From the NCBI GenBank assembly GCA_017459705.1, contig JAFUCJ010000003.1:111590-175589 (forward strand): DNA of 64,000 bases, read 5' to 3'. Both the position numbers and the translations under genes were made by a program. Shown one piece after another: positions 1 through 8,869 of the stretch (positions are counted from its first letter, which is position 1; each line of letters starts with the position of its first letter). The stretch is from Candidatus Saccharimonadota bacterium. Its GTDB lineage: Bacteria; Patescibacteriota; Saccharimonadia; Saccharimonadales; Saccharimonadaceae. Below the pieces are notes generated by a model. It was not told where the DNA came from, did not search any database, and was given only the letters and a program-made list of their open reading frames with translations.

Positions 1-77
1 AGCGCCGCACTCCACCAATCTCCCGCTATCGGCTCGCCATTCGGCGCAAAAACTTGCCACTTTTCGTCATTATGCAT
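1..77 (-). CDS. Probable NUDIX hydrolase, N-terminal fragment
   Basis: Only the first 25 codons lie in the window; the gene continues past position 1. The reading frame opens at an ATG at 77 with a GGAG Shine-Dalgarno about eight bases upstream, and starts MHNDEKWQVFAPNGEPI. A W-x-[VL]-[FY]-x-x-x-G-x-P-I opening is common at the start of NUDIX proteins of the isopentenyl-diphosphate-isomerase-like type. It lies 27 bases downstream of the recA stop on the same strand, so co-transcription with recA is likely. The family call rests on a short motif only. Confidence 0.45.
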   Translation of the reverse strand, partial: MHNDEKWQVFAPNGEPIAGDWWSAA

Positions 78-104
78 TTCGTTTACTCCATTCAATTCCT
101 AGTA

Positions 105-1160
105 CTAATCAACTTTGGCACGCTCTCGTACTTGCCCCTCAATCTCCGCCATGAGCTCTGGCTTTTCCTTAAACAGCTTCTTTACTGCTTCGCGACCTTG
201 CCCCAAGGTCTCTCCGTTATATTTGATAAACGCTCCTGCTTTTTCCAGCACCCCATACTGCACACCGAGGTCCAGTACATCACCAGTTTTCGAAATCCCC
301 TCATTGTACATAATGTCAAACTCCGCCGTCCGGAAAGGCGCCGCGATCTTATTCTTCACCACCTTAATCTTTGTACGGTTGCCAGCAATGTTCTCGCCAT
401 CTTTGATTTGCCCAATTCGCCTAATATCCACTCGTACCGATGCATAGAACTTCAACGCATTACCGCCCGTCGTCGTCTCGGGGTTGCCAAACATTACACC
501 GATCTTCATCCGAATCTGGTTGATAAATATCACCGTCGCCCGCGACTTCGAGATAATACCCGTCAGTTTCCGCATCGCCTGCGACATCAGTCGCGCTTGA
601 AGCCCCATCTGCGCATCGCCCATGTCGCCGTCAATTTCGGCCTGCGGGACCAATGCCGCTACCGAGTCCACTACAATCAAATCCACCGCATTGGACCGCA
701 CCAACGTTTCGCAGATTTCAAGCGCCTGCTCGCCATTATCTGGTTGCGAAATTAGCAAGTTTGCCGTATCCACACCGATTTTCTTAGCGTAAGCCGGGTC
801 AAGCGCATGCTCCGCATCAATAAATGCCGCCTGACCACCTTGTTTCTGAATCTCCGCAATCGCGTGAAGCGCCAGTGTCGTCTTACCAGACGATTCCGGT
901 CCGTAAATCTCAATAATCCGTCCCTTCGGCCAACCGCCACCGAGCGCCAAATCTAGCGCCAGGGAGCCAGACGGCAGTAGTTCTACATCCATCTTTGGCG
1001 TCTCACCAAGTTTCATAATCGAACCGTCACCGAATTGCTTCGTAATCTGCGCCATCGCCAATTTCAAGGCTTCCATTTTGCCATCATTTTTTGCCACAGA
1101 GCCCGCCTTATCAGCCTTTTCTGCACCATCTGCCACCACATCTTTTTTAACCATTTGCAT
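105..1160 (-). CDS. recA: Recombinase RecA
   Basis: RecA forms a filament on single-stranded DNA, drives ATP-dependent strand exchange and activates LexA-type self-cleavage. The Walker A motif GPESSGKT lies near residues 87-94, followed by the conserved core with [10 protein letters not shown], the loop [19 protein letters not shown] and the interface region. The total of 351 aa is normal. The N-terminus has a charged extension of about 30 residues ahead of the usual helix. The chosen ATG at 1160 has an AAAGGA ribosome-binding site five bases upstream; a second ATG two codons in is possible. A TATAAT box lies about 35 bases upstream of the start, so unlike many genes here it has a real leader. 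No LexA-box-like operator was seen. Confidence 0.98.
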   Translation of the reverse strand: MQMVKKDVVADGAEKADKAGSVAKNDGKMEALKLAMAQITKQFGDGSIMKLGETPKMDVELLPSGSLALDLALGGGWPKGRIIEIYGPESSGKTTLALHAIAEIQKQGGQAAFIDAEHALDPAYAKKIGVDTANLLISQPDNGEQALEICETLVRSNAVDLIVVDSVAALVPQAEIDGDMGDAQMGLQARLMSQAMRKLTGIISKSRATVIFINQIRMKIGVMFGNPETTTGGNALKFYASVRVDIRRIGQIKDGENIAGNRTKIKVVKNKIAAPFRTAEFDIMYNEGISKTGDVLDLGVQYGVLEKAGAFIKYNGETLGQGREAVKKLFKEKPELMAEIEGQVRERAKVD

Positions 1161-1213
1161 TACCGTCCTTTCTTATGTATAATTATATTATAAAACTTGA
1201 TTCGAGAATAGGG

Positions 1214-1242
1214 TTGACTTTCACAATCGTGTATGGTAGAAT
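1214..1242 (+). promoter_or_regulatory. Sigma70-type promoter firing away from recA
   Basis: TTGACT at 1214-1219, 17-bp spacer, TAGAAT at 1237-1242. It would start a plus-strand RNA near 1249, antisense to the 23-codon frame, running to a weak hairpin with T-run at 1258-1288 or to the strong terminator ending at 1467. Confidence 0.6.
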
Positions 1243-1257
1243 CAATTTAGGTTTGTG

Positions 1258-1329
1258 TTACTCCCGCTTCTTTGCAGGAGTAATTTTTAGCTTGATAGTT
1301 ACGTTGATACGTTCTATTTCTACTTCCAT
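1258..1329 (-). CDS. Possible 23-residue peptide in the recA upstream region
   Basis: An ATG at 1329 follows a near-perfect ribosome-binding site (AAAGGAGGG, five bases before ATG) and opens a 23-codon frame rich in charged residues, beginning MEVEIERINV and ending PAKKRE. A promoter (TTGACT, 17 bp, TAGTGT at 1390-1418) faces it with a leader of about 55 bases. The last codons are covered by a TTACTCC/GGAGTAA hairpin. It is not hydrophobic, so it does not look like a type I toxin. Function unknown; it could be a leader peptide for recA or a real microprotein. Confidence 0.4.
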   Translation of the reverse strand: MEVEIERINVTIKLKITPAKKRE

Positions 1330-1389
1330 AAACCCTCCTTTCTTCTAACCACGTTTAATTAAACTACGCCACCCCTATTCTCTACCGCC

Positions 1390-1418
1390 ACACTATCACA
1401 CCGAAACGTAGCAGTCAA
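1390..1418 (-). promoter_or_regulatory. Promoter for the 23-codon frame upstream of recA
   Basis: Read on the minus strand: TTGACT (1413-1418), 17-bp spacer, TAGTGT (1390-1395). It points at the strong ribosome-binding site before position 1329 and could also contribute readthrough into recA. Its -35 overlaps the left arm of the plus-strand terminator. Confidence 0.5.
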
Positions 1419-1467
1419 CCCCCTACCCGCATTTATAACCATAAGCACAGGGTGGGGGGTTGTTTTT
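1416..1467 (+). terminator. Strong intrinsic terminator upstream of murB
   Basis: A 13-bp stem (1416-1428 with 1450-1462, one G-U pair) with a 21-base loop is followed by TTTTT at 1463-1467. No plus-strand protein gene precedes it, so it most simply ends the RNA started at 1249, and insulates murB. Confidence 0.7.
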
Positions 1468-1515
1468 ACTCCTCATCTATGCTATCATAGTAATTTTGTG
1501 TTATAATATATAAAT

Positions 1516-2619
1516 ATGATCATTCGTGAGAATATACCCCTGTCAGAACTTACTACTATGCGGCTCGGCGGCCCTGCTCGCTTTGTCATCGATATCGAAT
1601 CTCGCGACGACATCATTCCTGCCTTTGATTTTGCACGCAACCACAGCCTGCCTTATTATATTCTCGGCGGCGGTGCCAACACCATCGCGCGCGACGCCGG
1701 CTTCGATGGCGTCATCGTGAGAAACTGTATGCGCGGCATCACGGAATCTTCCGAAGCAAGCAACACGGTAGATTCATTATCCGGGCGGGTGACGAGTGCG
1801 GAGGGGGACCCCCGCGAGCTTCAGCGAGTGGGGGAGGATAGCACTCGGCAGGACCCGCCCTACATGTTGAATGCTCTTGGCGGCACCGATTGGGACGCCG
1901 TTGTCGCCTACGCCTGCGAACGGAATCTCACTGGCATCGAAGCCCTCGCCAAGATTCCTGGCCTCGCCGGTGCCGCCCCCGTTCAAAATATCGGCGCCTA
2001 CGGCCAGGACATTTCCGACACTTTCAAATCCGCCGAAGTCTATGACATCGCAACTGGCGATTTCAAAACCCTCAACGCCTCCGATTTTCATTTTTCTTAT
2101 CGCCATAGCATTTTGAACACCACCGACCGCGGCCGCTATTTTGTCATTTCCATCACCCTCGCCCTCGCACATGGCACGATGCCTCGCCCTTTTTATAATT
2201 CCATTGAACGCTACCTGGAATCCCACCCCACCGACGACTTTTCTCCCGCTTCCATTCGCGACATTGTTTCCACTATCCGCCAGGACAAGCTCCCCGACCC
2301 AGCCGACAAGGCCTCAGCAGGCTCTTTCTTCAAAAATATCTATCTCTCAAAGTCCGACGCCGCAGCCGCCGAAGCCAAAGGCTACCCAGTCTATCATGGC
2401 CACGACGGCCTCAAAATCAATTCCGCTTGGCTTATCGAACAATGCGGTCTCAAAGGCAAACTCCTCCATGGCATACGCGTTTCCAGTACGGCTCCTCTCG
2501 TTCTCATCAATGAGTCTGCGACCGGTTATGCCGATCTCGCCGCCGCTCGCGCCGAGATTATCGCCGCCGTCCAAGACAAATTCGGCTACCAATTAGAACA
2601 GGAGCCAAACGAACTATGA
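1516..2619 (+). CDS. murB: UDP-N-acetylenolpyruvoylglucosamine reductase MurB
   Basis: MurB uses FAD and NADPH to reduce UDP-GlcNAc-enolpyruvate to UDP-MurNAc, the second committed step of peptidoglycan synthesis. The start MIIRENIPLSELTTMRLGG is typical; FAD-binding GGGANTIARDAGFDGVIVRN lies near residue 52; the second block PGLAGAAPVQNIGAYG is near residue 155; and the catalytic-serine motif ASAGSFFKN is near residue 257. Residues of about 90-115 are not MurB-like: they are encoded by an exact 78-bp palindromic element at 1783-1860, which explains a length of 367 aa. TATAAT lies eight bases before the ATG, so the mRNA is probably leaderless. The 3' end overlaps folD by ATGA, showing an operon. 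Confidence 0.95.
   Translation: MIIRENIPLSELTTMRLGGPARFVIDIESRDDIIPAFDFARNHSLPYYILGGGANTIARDAGFDGVIVRNCMRGITESSEASNTVDSLSGRVTSAEGDPRELQRVGEDSTRQDPPYMLNALGGTDWDAVVAYACERNLTGIEALAKIPGLAGAAPVQNIGAYGQDISDTFKSAEVYDIATGDFKTLNASDFHFSYRHSILNTTDRGRYFVISITLALAHGTMPRPFYNSIERYLESHPTDDFSPASIRDIVSTIRQDKLPDPADKASAGSFFKNIYLSKSDAAAAEAKGYPVYHGHDGLKINSAWLIEQCGLKGKLLHGIRVSSTAPLVLINESATGYADLAAARAEIIAAVQDKFGYQLEQEPNEL
1783..1860. repeat. 78-bp palindromic element inserted in frame in murB
   Basis: Nested inverted repeats: outer arms GGGCGGGT (1783-1790) and ACCCGCCC (1853-1860), a middle pair CGAGTGC/GCACTCG, and an inner CCCCC/GGGGG hairpin around a GAGCTTCAGCGAG turn. Length 78 is divisible by three and the frame stays open, adding 26 arginine, aspartate and serine-rich residues between conserved MurB blocks. 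Confidence 0.8.
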
Positions 2620-3440
2620 AATCCCTAAATGGCACCGAGCTAGCCGGGTTCATCAAGGAACGTCAGGCCCACCAGGTGGCGAGCCTTCGCCCCATCACAC
2701 CTACTTTGCTCATTATTCGCGACTCCGATAATCCCGTCATCGAGAAATACGTTCAGCTAAAAATCCGCTATGGCGAAGACATTGGCGTCAAAGTTATCGA
2801 CTTTTTGGCGACCTCTACCTCGGATATTCAGGACAAAATCCTCTCTGCCAACACCGACGACAGTATTCACGGCATCATCGTACAACTCCCAATTCGGGAC
2901 AAAACTGCCACTAATGCTCTCACCGCGCTCATCGCCCCCCACAAAGACGTCGACGGTCTCTCTGGTAACTCCGGCAGCTATGACTCCGCCACCGCCACCG
3001 CAATTCTCTGGCTCCTCGCCGGCTACGATGTCAAACTAGCAGAGTCCAAAATCGCCATCGTCGGCCGTGGCAAACTCGTCGGCGCGCCACTTTACACAAT
3101 GCTTGCCAAGTCACATTACGACGTCGAACTCTTCCATCGTGGCTCCGACTTGACAAGACTTAAAGATTATGATATAATCATCACAGCAACAGGCGTCCCA
3201 GGACTTATTTTGAATGATTACATCTCCCCTAGTACCGTCATCGTCGACGCCGGCACCGCTAGTGAAAAGGGCATCTTAAAGGGCGACCTCGCCGACGAAG
3301 TCAGAAACCGTACTGACCTCACCGCCATCACCCCCAAAGTCGGCGGCGTCGGCCCCCTCACCGTCTCCTGCCTCTTTGACCATGTCATCACCGCCGCCAG
3401 TCAAGCCAACAGGCTTAGCCAAACCCACGGACTACGCTAG
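2616..3440 (+). CDS. folD: Bifunctional methylene-THF dehydrogenase/cyclohydrolase FolD
   Basis: FolD interconverts 5,10-methylene-THF, methenyl-THF and 10-formyl-THF with NADP. The evidence is the N-terminal catalytic domain with YVQLKIRYGEDIGV near residue 47 (carrying the catalytic lysine), GIIVQLPI near residue 90, KDVDGLS near residue 112, the Rossmann block IVGRGKLVGAPL near residue 148, and the signature PKVGGVGPLTV near residue 245. The total of 274 aa is slightly short but complete. Its start overlaps the murB stop by four bases, so the two are translationally coupled. Folate metabolism is otherwise not represented in the window. Confidence 0.93.
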   Translation: MKSLNGTELAGFIKERQAHQVASLRPITPTLLIIRDSDNPVIEKYVQLKIRYGEDIGVKVIDFLATSTSDIQDKILSANTDDSIHGIIVQLPIRDKTATNALTALIAPHKDVDGLSGNSGSYDSATATAILWLLAGYDVKLAESKIAIVGRGKLVGAPLYTMLAKSHYDVELFHRGSDLTRLKDYDIIITATGVPGLILNDYISPSTVIVDAGTASEKGILKGDLADEVRNRTDLTAITPKVGGVGPLTVSCLFDHVITAASQANRLSQTHGLR

Positions 3441-3447
3441 TTAATCA

Positions 3448-4740
3448 TTAGTTTTTTAGACATCCAATCGGTACCACCAGCACGCCATCCTGTCGTTTAT
3501 ATGCATATTTGGCCAATCCAGATAAAACCATCAGACACTCTGGTTCGCGCATTTCTTCCGTATCCACTACGTTCTTAAATCTTGACAAACTCACAGCAGC
3601 GCCATCAACTGTATCGTCATCCGCACCAAGTTTTATCTCGATGCCAACCCAATGACCATTCAAATGCGCAACTGCATCGCACTCCACCCCATTCTGATCT
3701 CTATAATAAAACAGCTCGCCGCCAAGCGATTCCATATACACTTTCAAATCTCGGAGTGCTAACGATTCAAATACCAACCCAAGACTATTGAAATCCATCA
3801 TCAAATCATTTTTGGTTGCATATAAAGCGGCTACCGCAAGTGACGGATCTACTAGATTACGCTTCTTTCCAGTGCGAATTTCCGTCTTACTACGAATTTT
3901 CGGACACCATGCCTCAACATCATCGACAATGTAAATCTGCTCCAAGATAGAAAGATAATTTGCCGCGGTAGCATCACTAATAGCGCTACCAGTATTAGCC
4001 GCCACGTCATTGATAAGCGTGGAGATCTTGGCGGGAGCTGCGACACTACGGGCTAGCCCCCTGAGCAAGGCTCGCATACGCCCAGGACTATAATATTCTA
4101 ATTCCTGCAAGCTCCCCTCTCTCTCCACAATAGCGTTCAGATATTCACGCGCTAAATCACCATCACTCGACATGCGAATCACACTGGCCGGCCATCCGCC
4201 ACGCGTACACAACTCCACAATTTCCTGTATCCCCAGATTTGCCGAGCCGGCAACGTCGGTATTGCCATTAAGCAAAGCCGTGAGCGAAACTTCACCACTC
4301 GACTCACCAGATTCATACAAGCTCATAGGACGCATAGTGATTTTAGCAATACGCCCAGCCCCAGAATGCATTGGCTTTTTGCCATCGCGTCGCACCGCAG
4401 GCGTAGATGACCCAGTTAAAATATACTGGCCAGTAAGCCCCGTATCGTCTACATCATGCCTCACCGCATCCCACAGCTCCGGCGCATCTTGCCATTCGTC
4501 AATCACACGCGGCTTTTCGCCAGCCAAAATAACGCTCGGCTGATTTGCGGCAATCTGCCTAATGCCCTGATTGTCTTCGGTGTCCTGAACCTCGACAACG
4601 CTTTTCCCCAGCATCTTAGCCGTAGTAGATTTACCACACCATTTACATCCAGTAATCCACACTGCACCAAAATTAGCCAGTTTCTTCTTGAACAATGGCT
4701 CTATAACTCTGGGCAAATATTTTTTCACATTATCATTCAT
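3448..4740 (-). CDS. AAA-type ATPase with DUF4143 domain
   Basis: An N-terminal P-loop ATPase domain (GCKWCGKSTT near residue 33, then VIDEWQDAPELWD as Walker B) is followed by a C-terminal DUF4143 region that resembles a restriction-fold nuclease with IEIKLG-type residues. The family is common in host-associated bacteria and archaea; its role is unsettled, with defence, toxin-like and DNA-handling roles proposed. I start it at 4740 (MNDNVKKYLP) rather than the longer upstream frame, because TATAAT lies seven bases before this ATG, fitting a leaderless mRNA. Three 23-bp-spaced iterons lie just upstream. Length 430 aa. Convergent with folD, seven bases apart. Confidence 0.85.
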   Translation of the reverse strand: MNDNVKKYLPRVIEPLFKKKLANFGAVWITGCKWCGKSTTAKMLGKSVVEVQDTEDNQGIRQIAANQPSVILAGEKPRVIDEWQDAPELWDAVRHDVDDTGLTGQYILTGSSTPAVRRDGKKPMHSGAGRIAKITMRPMSLYESGESSGEVSLTALLNGNTDVAGSANLGIQEIVELCTRGGWPASVIRMSSDGDLAREYLNAIVEREGSLQELEYYSPGRMRALLRGLARSVAAPAKISTLINDVAANTGSAISDATAANYLSILEQIYIVDDVEAWCPKIRSKTEIRTGKKRNLVDPSLAVAALYATKNDLMMDFNSLGLVFESLALRDLKVYMESLGGELFYYRDQNGVECDAVAHLNGHWVGIEIKLGADDDTVDGAAVSLSRFKNVVDTEEMREPECLMVLSGLAKYAYKRQDGVLVVPIGCLKN

Positions 4741-4779
4741 ATAGTGTATTATACCATAAAAACTAAAAAACAGATATAC

Positions 4780-4839
4780 TTGGCAAAAACTAGCACATTT
4801 TTTTGGCAAAACCTAGCCAAAAAACTTGGCAAAACCTAG
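4780..4839. repeat. Three 23-bp-spaced iterons before the DUF4143 ATPase
   Basis: TTGGCAAAAACTAG at 4780-4793, then two identical TTGGCAAAACCTAG copies at 4803-4816 and 4826-4839. Start-to-start distance is exactly 23 bp both times, close to two helical turns, so a protein would meet all copies on the same face. The array lies directly upstream of the ATPase promoter. Confidence 0.75.
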
Positions 4840-4864
4840 ACTCATATCGTATCAACGTATTTTT

Positions 4865-7800
4865 TTAGCTAATGCCAAGTATACGTTTAATCGGTTCAGG
4901 AATGTTACTCCGTATAGTCTCGTTGCCGGGTTTGTTCAAATCCGCAATAGCATTCGCTAGCGCCCCCGGACCAAGCGCACTGGCAATTTCACTCGACATC
5001 TTCGTCAGATCATTCGCACTAAACTCCGCACCAATCGCATTCTTATTTCCGCTATTATTGATAAGATCCACAATCGCCTGCCTAGACACGGCATTTTGAT
5101 TCGCGGAACTAACTGCAGCATTTTTGAGGACTTTCGCTGATAAAGCTGTCGCCGCTCCAGGCAACGCCGCCAGGGCACTAAGCGTATCCTTATCCGTATT
5201 ATCGAGCGCATGATCACCCGCATTAGTATTAATATAATCTTTTAGGCCACCAGCCGCGGCGGTAATATAGCTATTGAGATCCATCGAGCCGCCTTTTTTT
5301 GCCCACCCTTTAAGTAACACATTCCCAGACGCTGCCGCTGCTTGTATCAAACTTTCCTTCACTTCCGCGCTCAAACTCGCCGGATTCGCAACTGGACTTT
5401 GCATGACCGACAATATCTCCGCCATATCACCAGTCTTGAATAGTGAGTCAAACGCCGCTCGCGTCCTAGCGCCAGAACCCACACCGGCACCAGCAAGCGA
5501 TGCCTGAAACTCCGTCTGCCGCGCCGCTTTGTCCATATTCGCAAACTGATCGAGCGCCAATTTATACTCTTGCGAATCTCGTGTCGCCTCCGCGCGACTC
5601 CTAGCAATCGCATCATTAATAGCGGCCACACCGACAGCCTGTTGCGCATTAGCCATCCGCACTTCGTTTTCAGCCGCCGTATTCACAGTATCCCAACTCA
5701 ACGTAGGAGCACCGGCACGAATCTTTGCCGCCTCGCGCATTGCCTCATTCGCCGCCAGTTGATTAGCGTAAGACTGCGTCATACGTGCCGGCGCGTTGTC
5801 ATATTTCGCCTGCTCGTTAATCCTATTATTTTCCGCAACTCTCTTTGCGTAGTCCTGTCCAACTTTCGGCGCCCCAGCATTAATCTTCTCCTGCTGCATC
5901 GTGGCTTCATTCCGAATCACTTGTTCGGCAAACGACTGATCCATCCTAGCCGGCAATACATTAATCTTCGCTTGCTCATTCACAAGGTCATTTCTCGCAA
6001 CACGCCTCGCATATTGATCAGTTACCACAGCCGGACCCATGTCAATTTTATTCTGTTGCATTCTGCGTTGATTCTGCGCCAATTGTCGCTCATAATCATA
6101 ATTCGTCCGCGCCACATTCTCATCATATTTCGCCTGTTCCTGATCTCGACGATTCTCAGCCTGCGTCCTCGCGTACACCTCAGTAGTTCTCGCCACGCCC
6201 GCGCGCCCCTCTTCGATTCGGTCTACTTGTCTATTGGTATCTTTGGTACGTTGCGCCGCATAAGTTTTTATACCATCCTGCATATTATTACTCATATTTC
6301 TGCGCTCCGTATCTATCATGTCATCATTCTTCACCGCCGCACTTTGCGCCCGGTTCATGCCGATATCGCCACCAGCCATAAACCTCTGGAATCTGTTCAT
6401 TCTTCTCCGCATTGGCTGGTTGTCATCATCAAGCAAAATCTCACCTGTTCTCCGATTGAACTGAAAACCAGTTCGTCGTGCATTATTCACTCGATTGATG
6501 CGCTCCTGCTCCGACTTGAACCTTTCTGAACCCAGCACGTTGTCTCTTCCGCGCTGCACCCCATTCCTAAACGCCGTACCCATCGATGTCAACGCCCCAC
6601 CTATCACGCCAAGTCCGCTCAGGGCATTTTTAAGCAATGTCGGAATCAAGAAAAACGGCAAATACGGCACAAAAATCGCAACAATCCACATCCAGATATG
6701 CGCATTATCCGCATTCGACGTCACAACTATCGCCTTAATTACATAACTCGCCCCTCCAATCGCTCCACAAATCGGAAAAATCACCAATGCCGCTTTGAAC
6801 AAATCCCACCATTTCTTTGTGAATTTCTGAGTATTCGGCAATATATAACAAGCAAATGCAATCGGCGCCACTGCCGCACAGAACACAATGATTATCATCC
6901 TCGCGCCCAGCATCAAGAAAAACAGCACAATCGCCACAATAACCATTATGAGCGCCAACACTATCATTACTATTGCCATCGGCGTCATCCCCCCAACAGC
7001 AATAGATGTAACATTCATTACCACGCCAGACGCAGCACCGCCAGCCCCAGCGATGAATAGCACTACCGCTATCACGTGCGCCACAAAACCATTCATTATA
7101 GTACTAAAATCTCCGTCCGCAGACGCCAAAATGTTTTCACCAATCCCTGCGAACATATTATCAAGCCCCACACCGAGAATATTCGACAAGTCAATCGCCA
7201 GTTGACATACGATAAAACTCAGATTTATAATCACCGCCATCAATACCAGCTTCGGCAAGATTTTCTTGATTCCATAGTTATCAATTCCGTATCCAGTTAA
7301 CTGTGAGAATATCACCACTATCAAAATCACTATCAAAATCACATTTGCGATATCGCGCATGTAATTCCATGCTGCTTTCGCTCCACTATTATTGTCATAT
7401 AAGTCCGTCCCCACGTTAAGCCAACTTCGAATCAAATTCTCTAGCGCCGTCGCCGTATGCGACATATTATTCATTGCTGGACACAGAATCCACGTCATCC
7501 CCTCGATACCAGAATTATAACACGCTGCAGAAACAGCCTGCGCTTGGTCATTAGTCGCCCCACCACTACCACTACCACTGCCACTACTACCAGATGTATC
7601 GTTCGGAATATCGCCATCCGGCGTCTGCGTCACTTCTAGAACCGGCAATACATCAAGCAAATACTCATACCCAGCCTTCGTTCCGTCAAAATAATTTTGT
7701 GCATTAAGCACCGATACTTCCTTACCGCTATTACTCCGTATTTTTACATAACACGTCTGTCCGCCCTTCGTATATGGCACATATCCATCGTTCTCCAAAG

Positions 7801-8869
7801 CGCTAATCGTCGTACCAGAAATATCACACAATATCGCGGCCTTATAGTAATTCTTCAAATAATCCATATATAGGGAGTTTTTTTCATCATCTGTAAATTG
7901 CAAACCGGATATATTGTCGATGTCCAACCCTAAAAGTTCTTTCATTGCCGTAAAACTAGCTTCCCCACGCCCAACATCCACGCCTCCCTCCATCTTGCTG
8001 ATCGTGTAGGTAGCCACCCCAGATTCATCACGCGCTTTCTCCGTCTTGTAATTATTCTGAGCCCGCAGCCTCACACTAGTATAGCAAACCAGTTCGCCGT
8101 CAGCCAACCATTGACTATCGCCACATTGTGGTTCCATAAAATGGTCATGAACATCAGTCGCCATAGCATTTTCTAACGCATCAAAGTTTACATAACTCGC
8201 TGGATCGTAAGTCTTCGTGATATAGACACCCGGAGTAGTATACATTTCCATCGAGATAGTATCCCCCTTACTGCCCTGAGACATTCTTAGGGCAAAATTA
8301 TTATGATCCGTTTCTGTCAGTTCCACACTACTCACCGTTCCAGCATCATTACCACAAACCGATGCCGTTGTCCACTCGGATGGAGTGGGTGGCCCAACGT
8401 CAAAACTGCCCTGACCCTGCGCCACCAAAAGATTAAACGAAAAACACTTTCCTCCTCCACCTGTATTCTCATAACCCAACTTTTTCAAGAAGTTCGGTCT
8501 CTGATTTACTCTTATATTAGTCGTCGGCAATCCACTCTGTTTCAATAGCCCCGAAAAACCATTTCCCCCTGTCGTACCGCCAAACAGAGCCTGACAGGTA
8601 ATGTCACCACCATTTGTTCCTAAGTTCGTAGACCATGCCGGAATAGCCACGCTCATTCCATTCCCCCCAATTACCACCGCAGTATAATCACTTACATCTC
8701 CCATTTGCACCGTTTTGGCCATGCCGCCCAAGTTATAACAGTTCATCAAACTATACCCTAACGCCTTCTGCTCTGTTCCTGTATATGCCGACGCATTACT
8801 TTGCCACATCAACGGCAAACCAATCACCATCAGCGTCAAACTTAAAATTTTCACGACTCGTCTACCCAT
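4865..8869 (-). CDS. VirB6/TrbL-like type IV secretion membrane protein, 1334 aa
   Basis: The protein starts with a signal sequence (hydrophobic residues about 8-28, ending NASAYTG). A cysteine-containing extracellular region of about 430 residues follows, then a Gly/Ser linker, then about six hydrophobic segments between roughly residues 500 and 780, beginning NYMRDIANVILIVILIVVIF. This resembles the VirB6/TrbL inner-membrane channel component found fused to large extra domains in Saccharibacteria. The C-terminal 530 residues are charged, with about five repeats of some 28 residues built on NEQAKI/APxxxxxYAxxxAxNE, likely helical. Overlaps the upstream 282-aa gene by eight bases, with GGAG before the ATG, so the two form an operon. 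Role in secretion is inferred. Confidence 0.75.
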   Translation of the reverse strand: MGRRVVKILSLTLMVIGLPLMWQSNASAYTGTEQKALGYSLMNCYNLGGMAKTVQMGDVSDYTAVVIGGNGMSVAIPAWSTNLGTNGGDITCQALFGGTTGGNGFSGLLKQSGLPTTNIRVNQRPNFLKKLGYENTGGGGKCFSFNLLVAQGQGSFDVGPPTPSEWTTASVCGNDAGTVSSVELTETDHNNFALRMSQGSKGDTISMEMYTTPGVYITKTYDPASYVNFDALENAMATDVHDHFMEPQCGDSQWLADGELVCYTSVRLRAQNNYKTEKARDESGVATYTISKMEGGVDVGRGEASFTAMKELLGLDIDNISGLQFTDDEKNSLYMDYLKNYYKAAILCDISGTTISALENDGYVPYTKGGQTCYVKIRSNSGKEVSVLNAQNYFDGTKAGYEYLLDVLPVLEVTQTPDGDIPNDTSGSSGSGSGSGGATNDQAQAVSAACYNSGIEGMTWILCPAMNNMSHTATALENLIRSWLNVGTDLYDNNSGAKAAWNYMRDIANVILIVILIVVIFSQLTGYGIDNYGIKKILPKLVLMAVIINLSFIVCQLAIDLSNILGVGLDNMFAGIGENILASADGDFSTIMNGFVAHVIAVVLFIAGAGGAASGVVMNVTSIAVGGMTPMAIVMIVLALIMVIVAIVLFFLMLGARMIIIVFCAAVAPIAFACYILPNTQKFTKKWWDLFKAALVIFPICGAIGGASYVIKAIVVTSNADNAHIWMWIVAIFVPYLPFFLIPTLLKNALSGLGVIGGALTSMGTAFRNGVQRGRDNVLGSERFKSEQERINRVNNARRTGFQFNRRTGEILLDDDNQPMRRRMNRFQRFMAGGDIGMNRAQSAAVKNDDMIDTERRNMSNNMQDGIKTYAAQRTKDTNRQVDRIEEGRAGVARTTEVYARTQAENRRDQEQAKYDENVARTNYDYERQLAQNQRRMQQNKIDMGPAVVTDQYARRVARNDLVNEQAKINVLPARMDQSFAEQVIRNEATMQQEKINAGAPKVGQDYAKRVAENNRINEQAKYDNAPARMTQSYANQLAANEAMREAAKIRAGAPTLSWDTVNTAAENEVRMANAQQAVGVAAINDAIARSRAEATRDSQEYKLALDQFANMDKAARQTEFQASLAGAGVGSGARTRAAFDSLFKTGDMAEILSVMQSPVANPASLSAEVKESLIQAAAASGNVLLKGWAKKGGSMDLNSYITAAAGGLKDYINTNAGDHALDNTDKDTLSALAALPGAATALSAKVLKNAAVSSANQNAVSRQAIVDLINNSGNKNAIGAEFSANDLTKMSSEIASALGPGALANAIADLNKPGNETIRSNIPEPIKRILGIS

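Noticed and set aside
4780..4839. CRISPR array or origin iterons
   Set aside because: Units are 14 bp with 9-bp gaps, only three copies, no cas or rep gene nearby; the position at a promoter fits an operator better.
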